DNA from: Aphanomyces cochlioides | Taxonomy: Eukaryota > Oomycota > Saprolegniomycetes > Saprolegniales > Verrucalvaceae | Direction of reading: 5' to 3' | Assembly (NCBI GenBank): GCA_019828595.1 | Contig: JAHQRK010000018.1 | Location: 868,001 to 932,000 of the forward strand | Length of the DNA: 64,000 bases | Made by a program: the position numbers and the translations under genes | Shown: in pieces, positions 31,910 through 42,120 of the stretch | How positions within the stretch are numbered: the stretch's first letter is position 1 | Layout of the letters: every line of letters begins with the position of its first letter | Notes under the pieces: generated by a model | The model's database searches: none | What the model saw: the letters and a program-made list of their open reading frames with translations, nothing else | Told to the model about the DNA's origin: nothing

Positions 31910-33989
31910 CTACAATATTGCTGCTGACCTGTCTTTTGCACCCTCGCGCAACAATCGACTGATTGTGCACACTCGAATTTGGTCCCATCGTCGTTTACCT
32001 GATATATTACACGAACGACCCATTGGCTTGATGCACTGGCCAGCGATTTCGAAGGCTTTCTTCACGTCAGCTTCACTGGAGCCCGCTTTTAGAGTTATCG
32101 TAGAGTTTTTTGAGAGATACGTTGTTAGAGTAGTCATGACATATTTCCATTTGTAGTAAATTGATCGTTGATTTTTGCTTGAGATATCATCCGAGTAAAT
32201 ACTGCATAATGGACTCCACTTTGCAGCTTTATTGCCACACCACCACAAAACCCAGGCTGAAGCTACACTGGTACGAGGGAAAACGAATTCTTCTGGTAGC
32301 TTCCTAAACTTGCCTTTCCAGCTAAACGCATGATAATCGATAGTTGTTTCGACTTCTCTCGTGGCAGATTCGGCGACACGTGCAGTCAACAATTGCTCTA
32401 AACGTTGGATTGGGGCATTAAAGAATGTCTGAGTGCAAGGGAGGCCAAAGCCAAAGAAATTACACCATGCAGCTGTGGAATTTTAGACAAAGAGGGAAAC
32501 ATTAAGGTAAGGGCAGAATCAATGCCGATGTTTCCAGCGGCAATTCCTTTCTGTTCCAACAAATCTGAAATTCTTTTAATAATTTCTTCTGGAAGCTCCT
32601 GAATGAGTTGTTTATTCTCTTTCAAGCCCCGATACATCTCCGTATGTGGGAAAATTCCAGTGGCAATCATGAACGGCGATTTGTGGCCGACAAATAGCTT
32701 TCCTGTGAAGTCGAGTGCTACGTTTGAATCACGGAAGAGAATTGTTGTAAAAATGGAATGATTTGAAGGGAGATTGGCTTTAAGGTAGTCAATGTGATAA
32801 AGGTCATTTTGAGTAGAAAAATGAGGAGGAAGTATTGCAAAATCAACAGAATTGAGTGGAAGACCAGCGGCGACCCTGCCACAAAATTGGTCACCTGCAC
32901 TTTCATATCGAAAATATCGTTGCAGTACATTTCCAATGGTCCAACCGCAACGTAAACAAACACTAACGATTGTTGGGCCAGCTGTAGATCCTGAGCAAAC
33001 AAAGGTCGCTACACCTTTACGTATAGAATGTGTGCCTAAATAATTTTTCTTTCCACCCTCAGTATCAATATTGGAAGATCTCAGGGAGCCTGTAGCCTTA
33101 GAAATCAAATTTTGTAGAGCACGGCAAAATCGACCACGCTGATTATTTCCAGAAAATAGTGGTCCATTGCCCAATGTAGGATTTGACGCAAGATATACAC
33201 CAAGAGTCAAGACAAAACAAGATGCTGGTTTCAACGGATTTGCAAAATTGTGCCGAGGATCACGGGATCTAATTCCTACGATATATCTATTAAATAAGTC
33301 AATTAATTTAAATTTAACCTTCTTGTTGAGTTTTCGTCTTGTGAAATACAATTCCAATTGCGTCATTTTCAAGAAAAATGTGGTCGAGACCAATTGTTTC
33401 TGTTGATTGTGATCGGCACATCAAATTCCAAGTTGCAGTGAGAAAAAGGTGGCAAAAACCACCATCATGTAACGTGAATGAGAGCTTGCATAGCTCCTCA
33501 TACTCTACAATTGACAATGGGCGTTTCCCCACTTGTTTGAACACTCCATTTTGAGTATTTTCTGCGTGCATATTTCGTATTCCTATAACTTTATAAGTTT
33601 AATTCATCAATCCCATTTACCAGATAAGACTTCTGCAAAATCCGTGTTGTATCTATCAGGAATTGCCAATTTTTTGTCCCTATAGTATGCTTTGATAGCA
33701 CTGCGATACTTGGATATGGAGTCAGGAGAAGCACCGTCGTTTCTTGCGCTAATGGCGAAAGTCTCGAAGTCTTCGTAAGTAAATATGCTAAGATCAATTT
33801 CGAAATCACCGTCTGTGTTCAAATTTATGCATTCGTTTCGACTGTTTTTCTATTTCTGCATGTTTAGAATACTGTTTTTCAGTGTACCTCGAGCCATGAG
33901 ATGATCTTTCTTATCCCTGAGTCGTATCCTTTGCGGGTACTGTCCGCAAGACGCTTCTTCCTGGCAACGTCAGCTGAAAACACTTCCAT
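31910..33989 (-). CDS. Crypton-type tyrosine recombinase, apparently intact, four introns
   Basis: Five exons (33888-33989, 33621-33849, 33319-33582, 32464-33275, 31910-32428) join in frame to 641 residues; introns are 35-43 bp. The N-terminal core-binding region has KGYDSGIRKIISWLE and ISKYRSAIKAYYRDKK. The catalytic part shows the first arginine in NLMCRSQSTETI, a lysine strand HKTKTQQEG, the H-x-x-R box GTHSIRKGVATFVCSG, and the nucleophile region GWTIGNVLQRYFRYE. No reverse transcriptase is present, which separates it from DIRS/Ngaro elements. The C-terminal ~170 residues also match the second copy. The gene could be an active Crypton or a domesticated recombinase. Confidence 0.78.
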
Positions 33990-34467
33990 CGGAAGAGAAA
34001 AAGAGAAAATGTCGGGACTCCGCCAAAATCCATGCATTTTTTACCAATCATCCCTCGTGCCATTTTTCTTGGCACAAAATCATGTTTCCAACCTGGAAAC
34101 ACCTAGTCAATACATTTTTTAAGTCAAAATATAAAAAATTTCTTTCAGGAAATGTGAAAAAAGGACACGAATGTTGGCACGATTCAATATATTTGTCAAT
34201 ACATTTGGCACGATTTGCAGAGACTGTACCTTCCAATTATACTTGAATTCACTATTGCCAGATTGCAAATTTGATCAAAACTGTAAATTTGGATGAAAAA
34301 GACAATATTGTTGATTTGATACGAATTTCCAGACCCCGTTCAATCGAATCACGCCGGCGGATCGATTCACCAATCGACGCCATTGGCTAATAAATATTTT
34401 GGGCGATTGTGATTGGCTGAATAAAATTTTAAAGAAAGTACAGTTCCCATGAGAGAAAGTACAGCTG

Positions 34468-34592
34468 TACTGTTCTAATTTTCATTCGTCCAATGTATTG
34501 GCGCGATTGGAGGTTGATACAAAAAACGAATCCAAATTGGGAAATTTCTAGCGAATCCACAATATATTGGATGAATGAAAATTAGAACAGTA
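34468..34592. repeat. 125-bp near-perfect hairpin (MITE-like)
   Basis: TACTGTTCTAATTTTCATTC with the following CGTCCAATGTATTGG is mirrored by CCACAATATATTGGATGAATG and AAAATTAGAACAGTA. The loop holds the repeat that also occurs at 31351-31431. There is no coding potential. Confidence 0.65.
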
Positions 34593-34867
34593 TTGTCATT
34601 TTCAACCAATTTGTGGTTTTGACCAAAAAGCGAATTCATTTTCAAATCGATTTCATCATACTGAAGTGGTGTGTGTCAGTGTGTGTTTTACGTCAGTTAC
34701 GTGGCTGATCGATTCTGATTGGCTGACTAATTTTAAATTTTAATTCTAGCCAATCAGAGAAGCCCGTTCGATTCGGAATCAATTCGAAACCTCGGTCGAT
34801 TCAAACCGTTCCTCACAATTTTGTATCAAAAGCACAATACTTTCTCTCAGTACTATCTCTTAAATTA

Positions 34868-35414
34868 GGGCGGGTCTGGATGCCACCAAAAATGGCATAA
34901 AAATGCCAAAAATGCCATAATTCGAAATATGCCATAGTTTTCAATTTTGACTGTCTGGATGCCACCTTCTCAAAGAATTTTGTGTCACAATTTTCTGGAG
35001 TTTTGGCCAAATTATGCCATAAAAAAATGGACCAAATTGGTCTATTTGTTTATGACATATTTTCGTCATGAACGCACTGATGGAGTCAAGCTTGAGATTC
35101 AGCTTGTCATCTCTACAAAAATATACGCACACACTATATATTATCACTCTGTTGCATGTTCTAACACTTTGAGAAGCGACAGTGATCGAGCCTTGCTCAT
35201 CTCTGGCTCATTTCTAAGTTTCCGGTAGGAAGTGACTGACACAGCAGTATGACAACAATCGTAACGTTGAAGGCCACAAGTTGTGGCATCCAGACAAATA
35301 ACAAATTCTCCAACTATTCCATTTTAAATTGTGAATTTGGAACTTTGGAAAATTTTTGCAAAATGTCATTTCAGTTTTATGGAATAAAAAATTGATGGGC
35401 ATCCAGACCAGCCC
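34868..35414. mobile_element. 547-bp MITE, TTA target duplication
   Basis: The ends are inverted: GGGCGGGTCTGGATGCC at the left and GGCATCCAGACCAGCCC at the right. TTA flanks both sides (34865-34867 and 35415-35417). A 3-bp TTA/TAA duplication and GG-starting termini are typical of PIF/Harbinger-derived MITEs. The interior has repeated ATGGCATAAAAATGCC-like segments and no gene. Confidence 0.7.
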
Positions 35415-37171
35415 TTAATTCAGCCAATCACAATCGCCCAACATATTTATTAGCCAATGGCGTCGATTGGTGAATCGATCCGCTGGCGTTATTCGATTGA
35501 ACGGGGTCTGGAAATTCGTATCAAATCACTTATCTGGCAAAATCGTAGGAAACCCATCCGTTGGAAGTGAAAGTGACTTTGATTCGTCGAATGTATACAA
35601 GTTATTATCCAATGACAAAATTCATTATTTACGCTGGCGCTTCGATGGATGTGGATTGCTATCCTGCATGGCTTCCCGAACAAGACGCAGGATCGTTGAC
35701 AAGGAGAGCTCCTCTAGACGGCGCTTGCGCTTTGAGGGTGCCAATGGTAAGTGCTTCATTCCCAGTTGGAACATTGACACTGCATATCTTTCGGTCATGT
35801 CCACTGCCAACTTTCCGCCAGCTATGCTAATTGCGTTGGTTAGATGGTCCATCATCATAGACCAGTCCGAGAAGGTTTTCCGCATTTTCTGTTGAGGCAA
35901 GTCGTGGGCTCGTATACGATTGAGAGGAGGATATCCCTTCCCTTTGTCGCCAAACCAACAGAGCATCCAAGCTGCAAAAGGGCCAACTCGAAGAAATTCG
36001 AATGATCGTGGTAGCAAGTGAAATTTTCCATCGTAATAGTGAACCACTCTAGACACTGTTTGCGATGTTGACACCTCCTCCGGCACTGTCACTTCTCGGT
36101 TCAGACCAATGCGCACCAACAAGTCTTGGATTGTATTTTCAAGCAGCTGCTGGGTGATGTTTCCTGCGCCGACGCCTTTTTTCTCGAGTAGGGCGCCCAT
36201 TTCTTGGATAATGGCAGGTGTAAGACCATCCAAAGAACGCTGTAAACTATCCAATTTTTTGTATAATTCAAAGTGCGGTGGAATGCCTGTGGGTTGCATC
36301 CACGATGAAGCACCACGTTGAACCAACATTGAACGTAGACGATCAGCCACATGAGGGTTTCGGAAAATGTATGATGAGAGGAGAGAGTGCGACTTGGGCA
36401 ATGTTTCTTGCAAGAAGTCATAATGTTGAACGAGGGAAGCAATACAAAGACGCAGTATATCATGGAGATTGCTCATTGATTTCAAGGAAGGGTACATTTC
36501 GGCAACGACGTCGGCTAAAATTGGATCATGGTTGTCATTGAAATGGGGTGGCAGTATCGAAAAGTCGCTGCTATTTAAAGGTAAGCCGGCAACGACTCGT
36601 CCCAAGTACTGATCTCCAGCTGACTCATAGCGAATATATCGATCTTGAACGCCACCCAAAGACCACCCCACACGCAAGCAAACACTGGCAATCGACGGTC
36701 CACCTGTTGTGCCACTGCAAGCAAACGTAGCGACCCCTTTCCGCACTGAGTGTGTCCCATAATGATTAATATGCTTCATTTCGTTCACCATTTGCCTGAG
36801 TATTTGTCCAAATCTTGCCTTCTGTTTTGAGCCGGGAAATAAGAAGCCAGAACCTTGCATTGGACGGCATGCCAAGTACATAGCCAAAGATGTGATCCAG
36901 CAAGTCGAGGGGTTCAAAGGGTTAGCATACTTGTGGCGTGGATCAATTGGACCACTGCCTTCTTGATTTGTTTTCGACTTGTACATCACGCAATCAATAC
37001 TATCATCATGAGCGCTAAGGTGCTCTATGCACAATAGTGGTTGTCAGATGCGCAATATAGCTGAATTTTTAGAAAGGACAAAAGTTTTTTATTGGATGAA
37101 ATGTTTCTGAATTTAGATGGATATCCAAACCACTCAAGCACTCAGATACACATCTAAATTCAGAAGCTGCC

Positions 37172-37948
37172 ATGGCGATGTCAAGCGAAAAGAAGAAGAG
37201 ATATCGATGGGACAACGATGGTGTCAACGGCGGGCCAACTTCACTCCAGGTGTTGTTGGAGTGGCTGACTGTCGAGGGGAACTATCATAAATGGCGTGGT
37301 GGCGATCGAAGTGGACTGACAAAGGAAGCTCTGTGTGGTCAAATTGTTGGCAGGCTTGTCGATGTTGGTATAGCACATCGCAAGCCTGCCGACATTAGGG
37401 ACAAAATTCAGAACCTGGAAATGCAGTATCGCACTGCAGTAGACTGGCTTGCTGCAACTGGTCAAGGTATTGAAGATGAGTCTTCAATCAAAGCCGCAAT
37501 CTACAAGCGCTGTCCATATTATGACGATCTCCGTCCAATCATGATTGACCGGCCATCCAGTCGTCCTCTCCTGACAAGTGATGAAATTTCCGACCAAGAT
37601 GACAAAAGACCTTTGTCATTGCGTTCTGTTAATGACAAGTCTTCGGTGCAAAAGTCGAACAAGAAGCGCTCAGCTGTCAGTGAGTTCATTGAGATTAGAT
37701 CAAAGGCTATGAAAATTCGAGAAAGCCATCAGCAGCGTCAACTGGAAATGCGTGAAATTGAATTGGATCTTATGAAGAAACGACATGAGCGGGATGAAGA
37801 ACAAGCTGCAGTCGACTTAGCATTGGCCAAAGAAAAACTCAAAGAAATCCAAATCAAATCGAAAATTCAACTACTTTTAGCACGAAAACAAATGAGTGAT
37901 GCTGGAGTTCCACAAGATGAGATAGACAAGCTCTTATCATTGAGTTAA
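37172..37948 (+). CDS. Harbinger-associated SANT/Myb-like protein
   Basis: This 258-residue protein has an N-terminal trihelix/Myb-like region (KKKRYRWDNDGVNGGPTSLQ, then LLEWLTVEGNYHKWRGG and ADIRDKIQNLEMQYRTAVDW) followed by a long, charged helical tail (RSKAMKIRESHQQRQLEMRE and beyond). In PIF/Harbinger elements such a protein binds the subterminal DNA and helps the transposase enter the nucleus (established for the superfamily). The gene is transcribed toward the transposase gene; the two stops are 16 bp apart. Confidence 0.8.
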   Translation: MAMSSEKKKRYRWDNDGVNGGPTSLQVLLEWLTVEGNYHKWRGGDRSGLTKEALCGQIVGRLVDVGIAHRKPADIRDKIQNLEMQYRTAVDWLAATGQGIEDESSIKAAIYKRCPYYDDLRPIMIDRPSSRPLLTSDEISDQDDKRPLSLRSVNDKSSVQKSNKKRSAVSEFIEIRSKAMKIRESHQQRQLEMREIELDLMKKRHERDEEQAAVDLALAKEKLKEIQIKSKIQLLLARKQMSDAGVPQDEIDKLLSLS

Positions 37949-37964
37949 TCTAGCTATCATATAG

Positions 37965-39209
37965 TTAATCTAACTCAGACATATAGATGAGTAAGTTTTC
38001 TCGACGCTTCTCTCCCTCGTGCGTTTGGTCACTATCATCGTTGTCCTCATCGTCGTCGTCTTCGTCATCGTCTTCGTTATCGCCACTAGACGTTTCATCG
38101 TTAGAATCAAGCTCTTGGTCATCAGGTGGAATTGGTTGTTTGATGCAAAGATTGTGTAATATCGCAATGCAGTCAATGATTGAAAGAATTCGGTGCATGT
38201 CGGATTTACACGCCAGTCTGTTTCGAATTGCGCGGAGATATGGAAATCGAGCTTTCAATATGCCAACGCAATGCTCCGCACGAATTCGTATACTTGATAG
38301 ACGATAGTTAAATCGAATGTGCTCATTTGACATTGGACATGTTGGCGATTTTTTGTAAGCTGGGATAAGTGATTTGGAGGGAGAAAAAGCCGAATCGCCA
38401 ATTATGAACTCGTTGTGGGCGAAAAACATGGTTGAATTCAATGCTGGCTTCGAACACATCCATACTCGATTGTCGTGGGCTGATCCTGGCCATCCAGCGT
38501 TTATATAACGTATCAAACAAGTGTCATCGCAAATAAACACAGCGTTTATAGAGTACGACGCTTTTCTCGAGTAGTAATCCTCGCCACACATGGTTGGTTT
38601 TGTCTCGAACGGGAACAAAGTACCATCTATAAAACCAATACAGTTTGGAAATCCAGACTCAGCTTGTATTCGCGACGCAATTTCTTTTCGTTCACCAGTA
38701 CTGGGCCATAATATTGTCTCATTTTTCAATTGCAACACCATAGTGACAACTTTGTTGACAATTGCATCAACAGTGCCTGATCCCACAGAGAAGAAGCTTG
38801 CAAACTTTACACAAGACCCACCAGTCCCCATGGTTCCAATGTATTTGAGAAAGACCAGCAGATGAAGTTCAAGTTCGTGTTGAAATGCCAATGAAACACA
38901 ATGAGCAGAGTGGGCACGTATCAACTCAGCAAGAGAGAAAAAGAAGACTCGATCGATGCGGAAATGCGATAAAATTTCAGCAGAGGGCATGCCAAAAATG
39001 TAGTATTGCAAGTTGGATGGTGCTCGGACATGCTTTTGTCTTGGGGCTATGTATCGAGTTGATTCAATAAGCGAATAAAGTTCCATACATTCATCAATTT
39101 CTTCGTCGAGATCGGAGTCCTCTTTGTCGAAATCATCATCCAAAAGACAACCTTCAACGAGCTTGGTGGCTTCTTTCATTAAGATGGACCGTTGAGACTC
39201 CTTCGGCAT
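37965..39209 (-). CDS. PIF/Harbinger DDE transposase (HARBI1-like)
   Basis: Start ATG 39209 (MPKESQRSILMKEATKLV) gives 414 residues. The DDE_Tnp_4 catalytic acids are visible: first D in CIGFIDGTLFPFETKP, second D in GWPGSAHDNRVW, and E in RAEHCVGILKARFPYLRAIR. The upstream region has the LELHLLVFLKYIGT helix and the SSVGSGTV-like segment common in HARBI1 proteins. A C-terminal run of acidic D/E residues follows LHNLCIKQP. The frame is open throughout. It acts in the nucleus on the element's own termini. Confidence 0.9.
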   Translation of the reverse strand: MPKESQRSILMKEATKLVEGCLLDDDFDKEDSDLDEEIDECMELYSLIESTRYIAPRQKHVRAPSNLQYYIFGMPSAEILSHFRIDRVFFFSLAELIRAHSAHCVSLAFQHELELHLLVFLKYIGTMGTGGSCVKFASFFSVGSGTVDAIVNKVVTMVLQLKNETILWPSTGERKEIASRIQAESGFPNCIGFIDGTLFPFETKPTMCGEDYYSRKASYSINAVFICDDTCLIRYINAGWPGSAHDNRVWMCSKPALNSTMFFAHNEFIIGDSAFSPSKSLIPAYKKSPTCPMSNEHIRFNYRLSSIRIRAEHCVGILKARFPYLRAIRNRLACKSDMHRILSIIDCIAILHNLCIKQPIPPDDQELDSNDETSSGDNEDDDEDDDDEDNDDSDQTHEGEKRRENLLIYMSELD

Positions 39210-39909
39210 CGCTGCACCCCGTTCTTCGTTGCACAAGCCAAAGTTCAACTGACGATTTATCTGAATGGGTCGTCAGACGTGAAGTGCTGTGATTGGTTAC
39301 AATTTAGATTCCGAAAATTCAGCTAAATTCTGGTCTGACAACCACTAATGTTTGTACAGATTCAGATCGGCACATCAGATTCCATTGTGTCGTCAAGAAA
39401 AAATGAGTAAATCCGCCATCCTGACGCTGCATGGCAACTCGACACAGCTCTTGATATAGAGAGTAAGGAAGTGGATCTTTGCCTGATTCTTTGGGACATC
39501 CCTTTTGGTATTTTGAAGCTTGCATGCGCTTCAGACCCGAAAAGAATGTTGCCAAGTCCTTTTCATAAGCAGCAGGCAGACACATTTGATTTCGCCTGTG
39601 GAGATCTTTGATCGCGCTGCGATAGCCATTTAATGTACTCACCGTCACGTGCTTTCTCTTTTCAAGCAGGAACTCCTCGAAATCTCGTGGTGTGAACACA
39701 GTTAAATTGATTTGACGATTTGCGTCAAAATATTCACTCGATTCATCTCCCTTCGTGTCGACAATCCACTTCGACATCGCACGGATAGCACTTGCATAAG
39801 CCTGTTGAGTCTTGGGCGATATGCACGCGTCTCGTACGTCCTTTGCTGTGATCACAGCGCTCATGGCGTTGGTCCGAGAGAAAAAGAATTCTGCCAATGA
39901 CGTCAGCAC

Positions 39910-40655
39910 AGGCTGAGCGGACGAACTGGCTACGAAAACGATAGCCAGTCGTTAAATTTCAAACTCATACAAATTATTTGATGTCTGATGGATAATCATT
40001 TGAATTCTGACCAAAATATAGGCAAAATTTCCAACGAAAGTATACAAAGTGCTAGATACTGGCAACGAAAAATAGATAATCATCGATATCAAACTGGAGA
40101 CCTTAGGCACACCGGGCAAATAGATTCCAAGCAATAGTGGAAATGGGGTGCAGACCATGAAATTATACAAAGCTGTGCACAACGCTAAGATCCGCTATAA
40201 ATTGCTGTACTTTGTTTTCATGTTACAAAAGCATCGACTAAGTGGGTGATCGCGATGACTTCACGACTTGGAAGGTTAAATAGCGGACGCAACATTTTAA
40301 GAGGGAATACTTGAGAGACGGGGGGATAGCGTATATGAAGCCGCGGAAAACAAAAAAAGACTTATTGCCAATCAGACAGTTTAGAGTTACGTATACAGCG
40401 CAACAGAGCACATCTCTAGCTACATTTTAAGCCTATTTGCGACCCAAGAAGTGAAATAAGCGCCGAGAACGGAGCCCGTGAAGGTGGCGATCGGCCGATT
40501 TTGAAAAAATCCTTTTTTTGAGATTTTTGTATTTTGGATTCGTCTCGTTGAGATCTATCGTTTCCACTTGTTTAAATCAGTCAATTCAGTCTGGAACTAT
40601 ATGAAAAAGTGAACGAAAGTTTGAATTGAACATGTTTTAAACACAAAGGCAATTA
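39910..40655. other. AT-rich sequence without recognisable genes
   Basis: The 750 bp upstream of the second Crypton contain no conserved coding region, tRNA-like fold or clear repeat that I can recognise. They may include the 5' untranslated part of the Crypton. Confidence 0.4.
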
Positions 40656-42080
40656 CCGTATTTCGGGTTGATTTGTACCTAGCAATTTTAATGATCGATA
40701 GGTACAAATCAATCCCAAAAGTGTAAAGTGGTACTTTCACATTGATTCCATTTCTTTCCATTCGATTGGTTAAAATTTTAACAATTTATGAATGTGCGGC
40801 TGGAGACACTGACTGCAATCTTTTCCTCCTCGACTTGATGCCCCGTCGAGCAACTACACCTTTTCCAGTTCATCTCCAGAAAATTCAAGTTCAAGTCCAG
40901 AAAGGTTAAATTCAAGACCAGATACTCCGAAAAACTATATATAAACTGAATGAATAAACTTTGAAATTTAATTTCTACATTCCGTCGTAGTGGTGAAAAG
41001 CTCTAGAGTAACATGTCAGAGTATGATCGAAGGTCCAAGCGCATTTTTACGCACTTTTCTGTTGGGCTTTGCTTGACAGTCCTCACTGATGAGCCTAACC
41101 AAGAGTTCATTCGCATCTCACGGAGATAGAGGCGCTATCTCAATGCCTAGTTTGTTTTCATCAATCCACATCCACGCAATCTCCAAGTTGACGCCATTGC
41201 TCTGGGCAGTCAACACTGTCTGGCGCGGACTCGGTCGTGAGTTACCGTGTCTTACCTCTTTCTTGTCATGTCTTCAAATGACTTGCATTGACTGCTCACT
41301 CGACACATAATTTGAAGAACTCTAAAATATAATACATCTATTTCTACTTGAATATAAGTTTATGGGATTCTATCTGGTCTTGAACTTAACCAATCTGGAC
41401 TTGAACTTGAATTTTCTGGAGATGAACTGGAAAAGGTGTATATCGGTAGCCGAGAAGTTGAGAGTCATACAGGAATGTGACAACTCCATGAATGTGTCAA
41501 TTTATGAAGTGGCCAAGAGGCATGGATACCAAGGTGGACAAGTTGCTGGCTGGATCAAGAAAAGAAGCGCCATTGAGACGAAAGCTCGACAGAACCCACG
41601 AAGCATGACGACTCACACTGGTCGCCCGATCGAGAAAGCAGACGTAGAGGCACAAGTGCTCAACTACTGGAGACAGCTTCTGTTCTGCTCCTACCACGCG
41701 ATACACCTTTGCGACTTCTTCAAGGTCGTCTGCAGCATTTGAAACGACTTCCCAACGGAAAACAACTAAGTCGTTAACCATGAGATTCTTCCCGCAAGCC
41801 ATGTGAGCTGCGCAGCTCCGACTTCCATCTCCAGAATCGCAACCAACGACGTCGACAGCAATGAGAACCATCGATCGATCTCTCTGTGCCGTCCTTAGAT
41901 CATTGGCACTTTATTGTCCAATCGGATCACACTAGGTACAAATCCTTCCGAAAACCGAATTTCTTTCAAACAATTCATGAGTAAAAATATATGAAAAATT
42001 GTATACCAAGAACTTCAACTTTCTATGAGTGGGATCGAGAAACAAAAAAAATACTAGGTATAAATCAACCCGAAATACGG
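40656..42080. mobile_element. Degenerate pogo/Tc1-mariner-type element, TA duplication
   Basis: The inverted ends read CCGTATTTCGGGTTGATTTG at the left and, in reverse complement, CCGTATTTCGGGTTGATTTA at the right. Both are followed by TACCTAG and flanked by TA (40654-40655 and 42081-42082). The interior contains a pogo-type HTH fragment (41422-41742) and a second internal inverted repeat whose arms (about 40856-40923 and 41371-41439) contain CAGTTCATCTCCAGAAAATT. There is no complete transposase, so this is a dead or non-autonomous copy of 1425 bp. Confidence 0.75.
41422..41742 (+). pseudogene. Pogo/CENP-B N-terminal DNA-binding fragment
   Basis: The frame reads MNWKRCISVAEKLRVIQECD, then VSIYEVAKRHGYQGGQVAGW and IKKRSAIETKARQNP. 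This is a Psq/CENPB_N helix-turn-helix as found at the N-terminus of pogo/Tigger transposases. The frame diverges after about 80 residues into unrelated sequence, and no DDE domain follows before the terminal repeat. Part of the inverted-repeat arm lies in its first codons. Confidence 0.65.
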
Positions 42081-42120
42081 TAGTCCGATTTCGTTTTCCA
42101 GTGACATGAATTGGCAATAA

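Larger units (their letters stand above)
34312..35528. mobile_element. 1.2-kb element with ~110-bp terminal inverted repeats
   Basis: Positions 34312-34421 (TGATTTGATACGAATTTCCA to ATTGGCTGAA) are mirrored by 35419-35528 in inverted orientation with only scattered mismatches. The interior carries a 125-bp hairpin (34468-34592) and a separate 547-bp MITE (34868-35414) but no coding sequence. This makes it a foldback or non-autonomous element into which smaller elements have inserted. I could not define a target-site duplication with confidence. Confidence 0.7.
37036..39346. mobile_element. PIF/Harbinger DNA transposon, 2311 bp, AAT duplication
   Basis: The termini AGTGGTTGTCAGA (left) and TCTGACAACCACT (right) are inverted repeats. 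The similarity extends into TAGCTGAATTTT at about 35 bp on both ends. The flanking AAT occurs at 37033-37035 and 39347-39349. The element encodes two divergent-to-convergent genes: a SANT/Myb-like protein (plus) and a DDE transposase (minus), the standard Harbinger pair. It sits inside a Crypton coding frame. Both genes are intact, so the element may still be autonomous. Confidence 0.85.
35625..39864 (-). pseudogene. Second Crypton-type recombinase, intronless, split by a Harbinger insertion
   Basis: The N-terminal part is read from ATG 39864 down to 39350 and the C-terminal part from 37035 to the stop at 35625. The gap is exactly the Harbinger element plus one copy of its AAT duplication. 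Across that gap the frame is continuous; the two parts sum to 1926 coding bases, or 641 residues, the same as the intact copy at 31910-33989. Motifs: NLMCRSESV next to the break, MYKSKTNQEG, GTHSVRKGVATFACSG and GWSLGGVQDRYIRYE. Apart from the insertion I see no stop or frameshift, so the insertion looks recent. No introns are present, unlike the first copy. Confidence 0.78.

Noticed and set aside
32390..32470. A frameshift disabling the first Crypton copy
   Set aside because: A 35-bp GT..AG segment (32429-32463) acts as an intron and restores the frame exactly, giving the same total length as the other copy.
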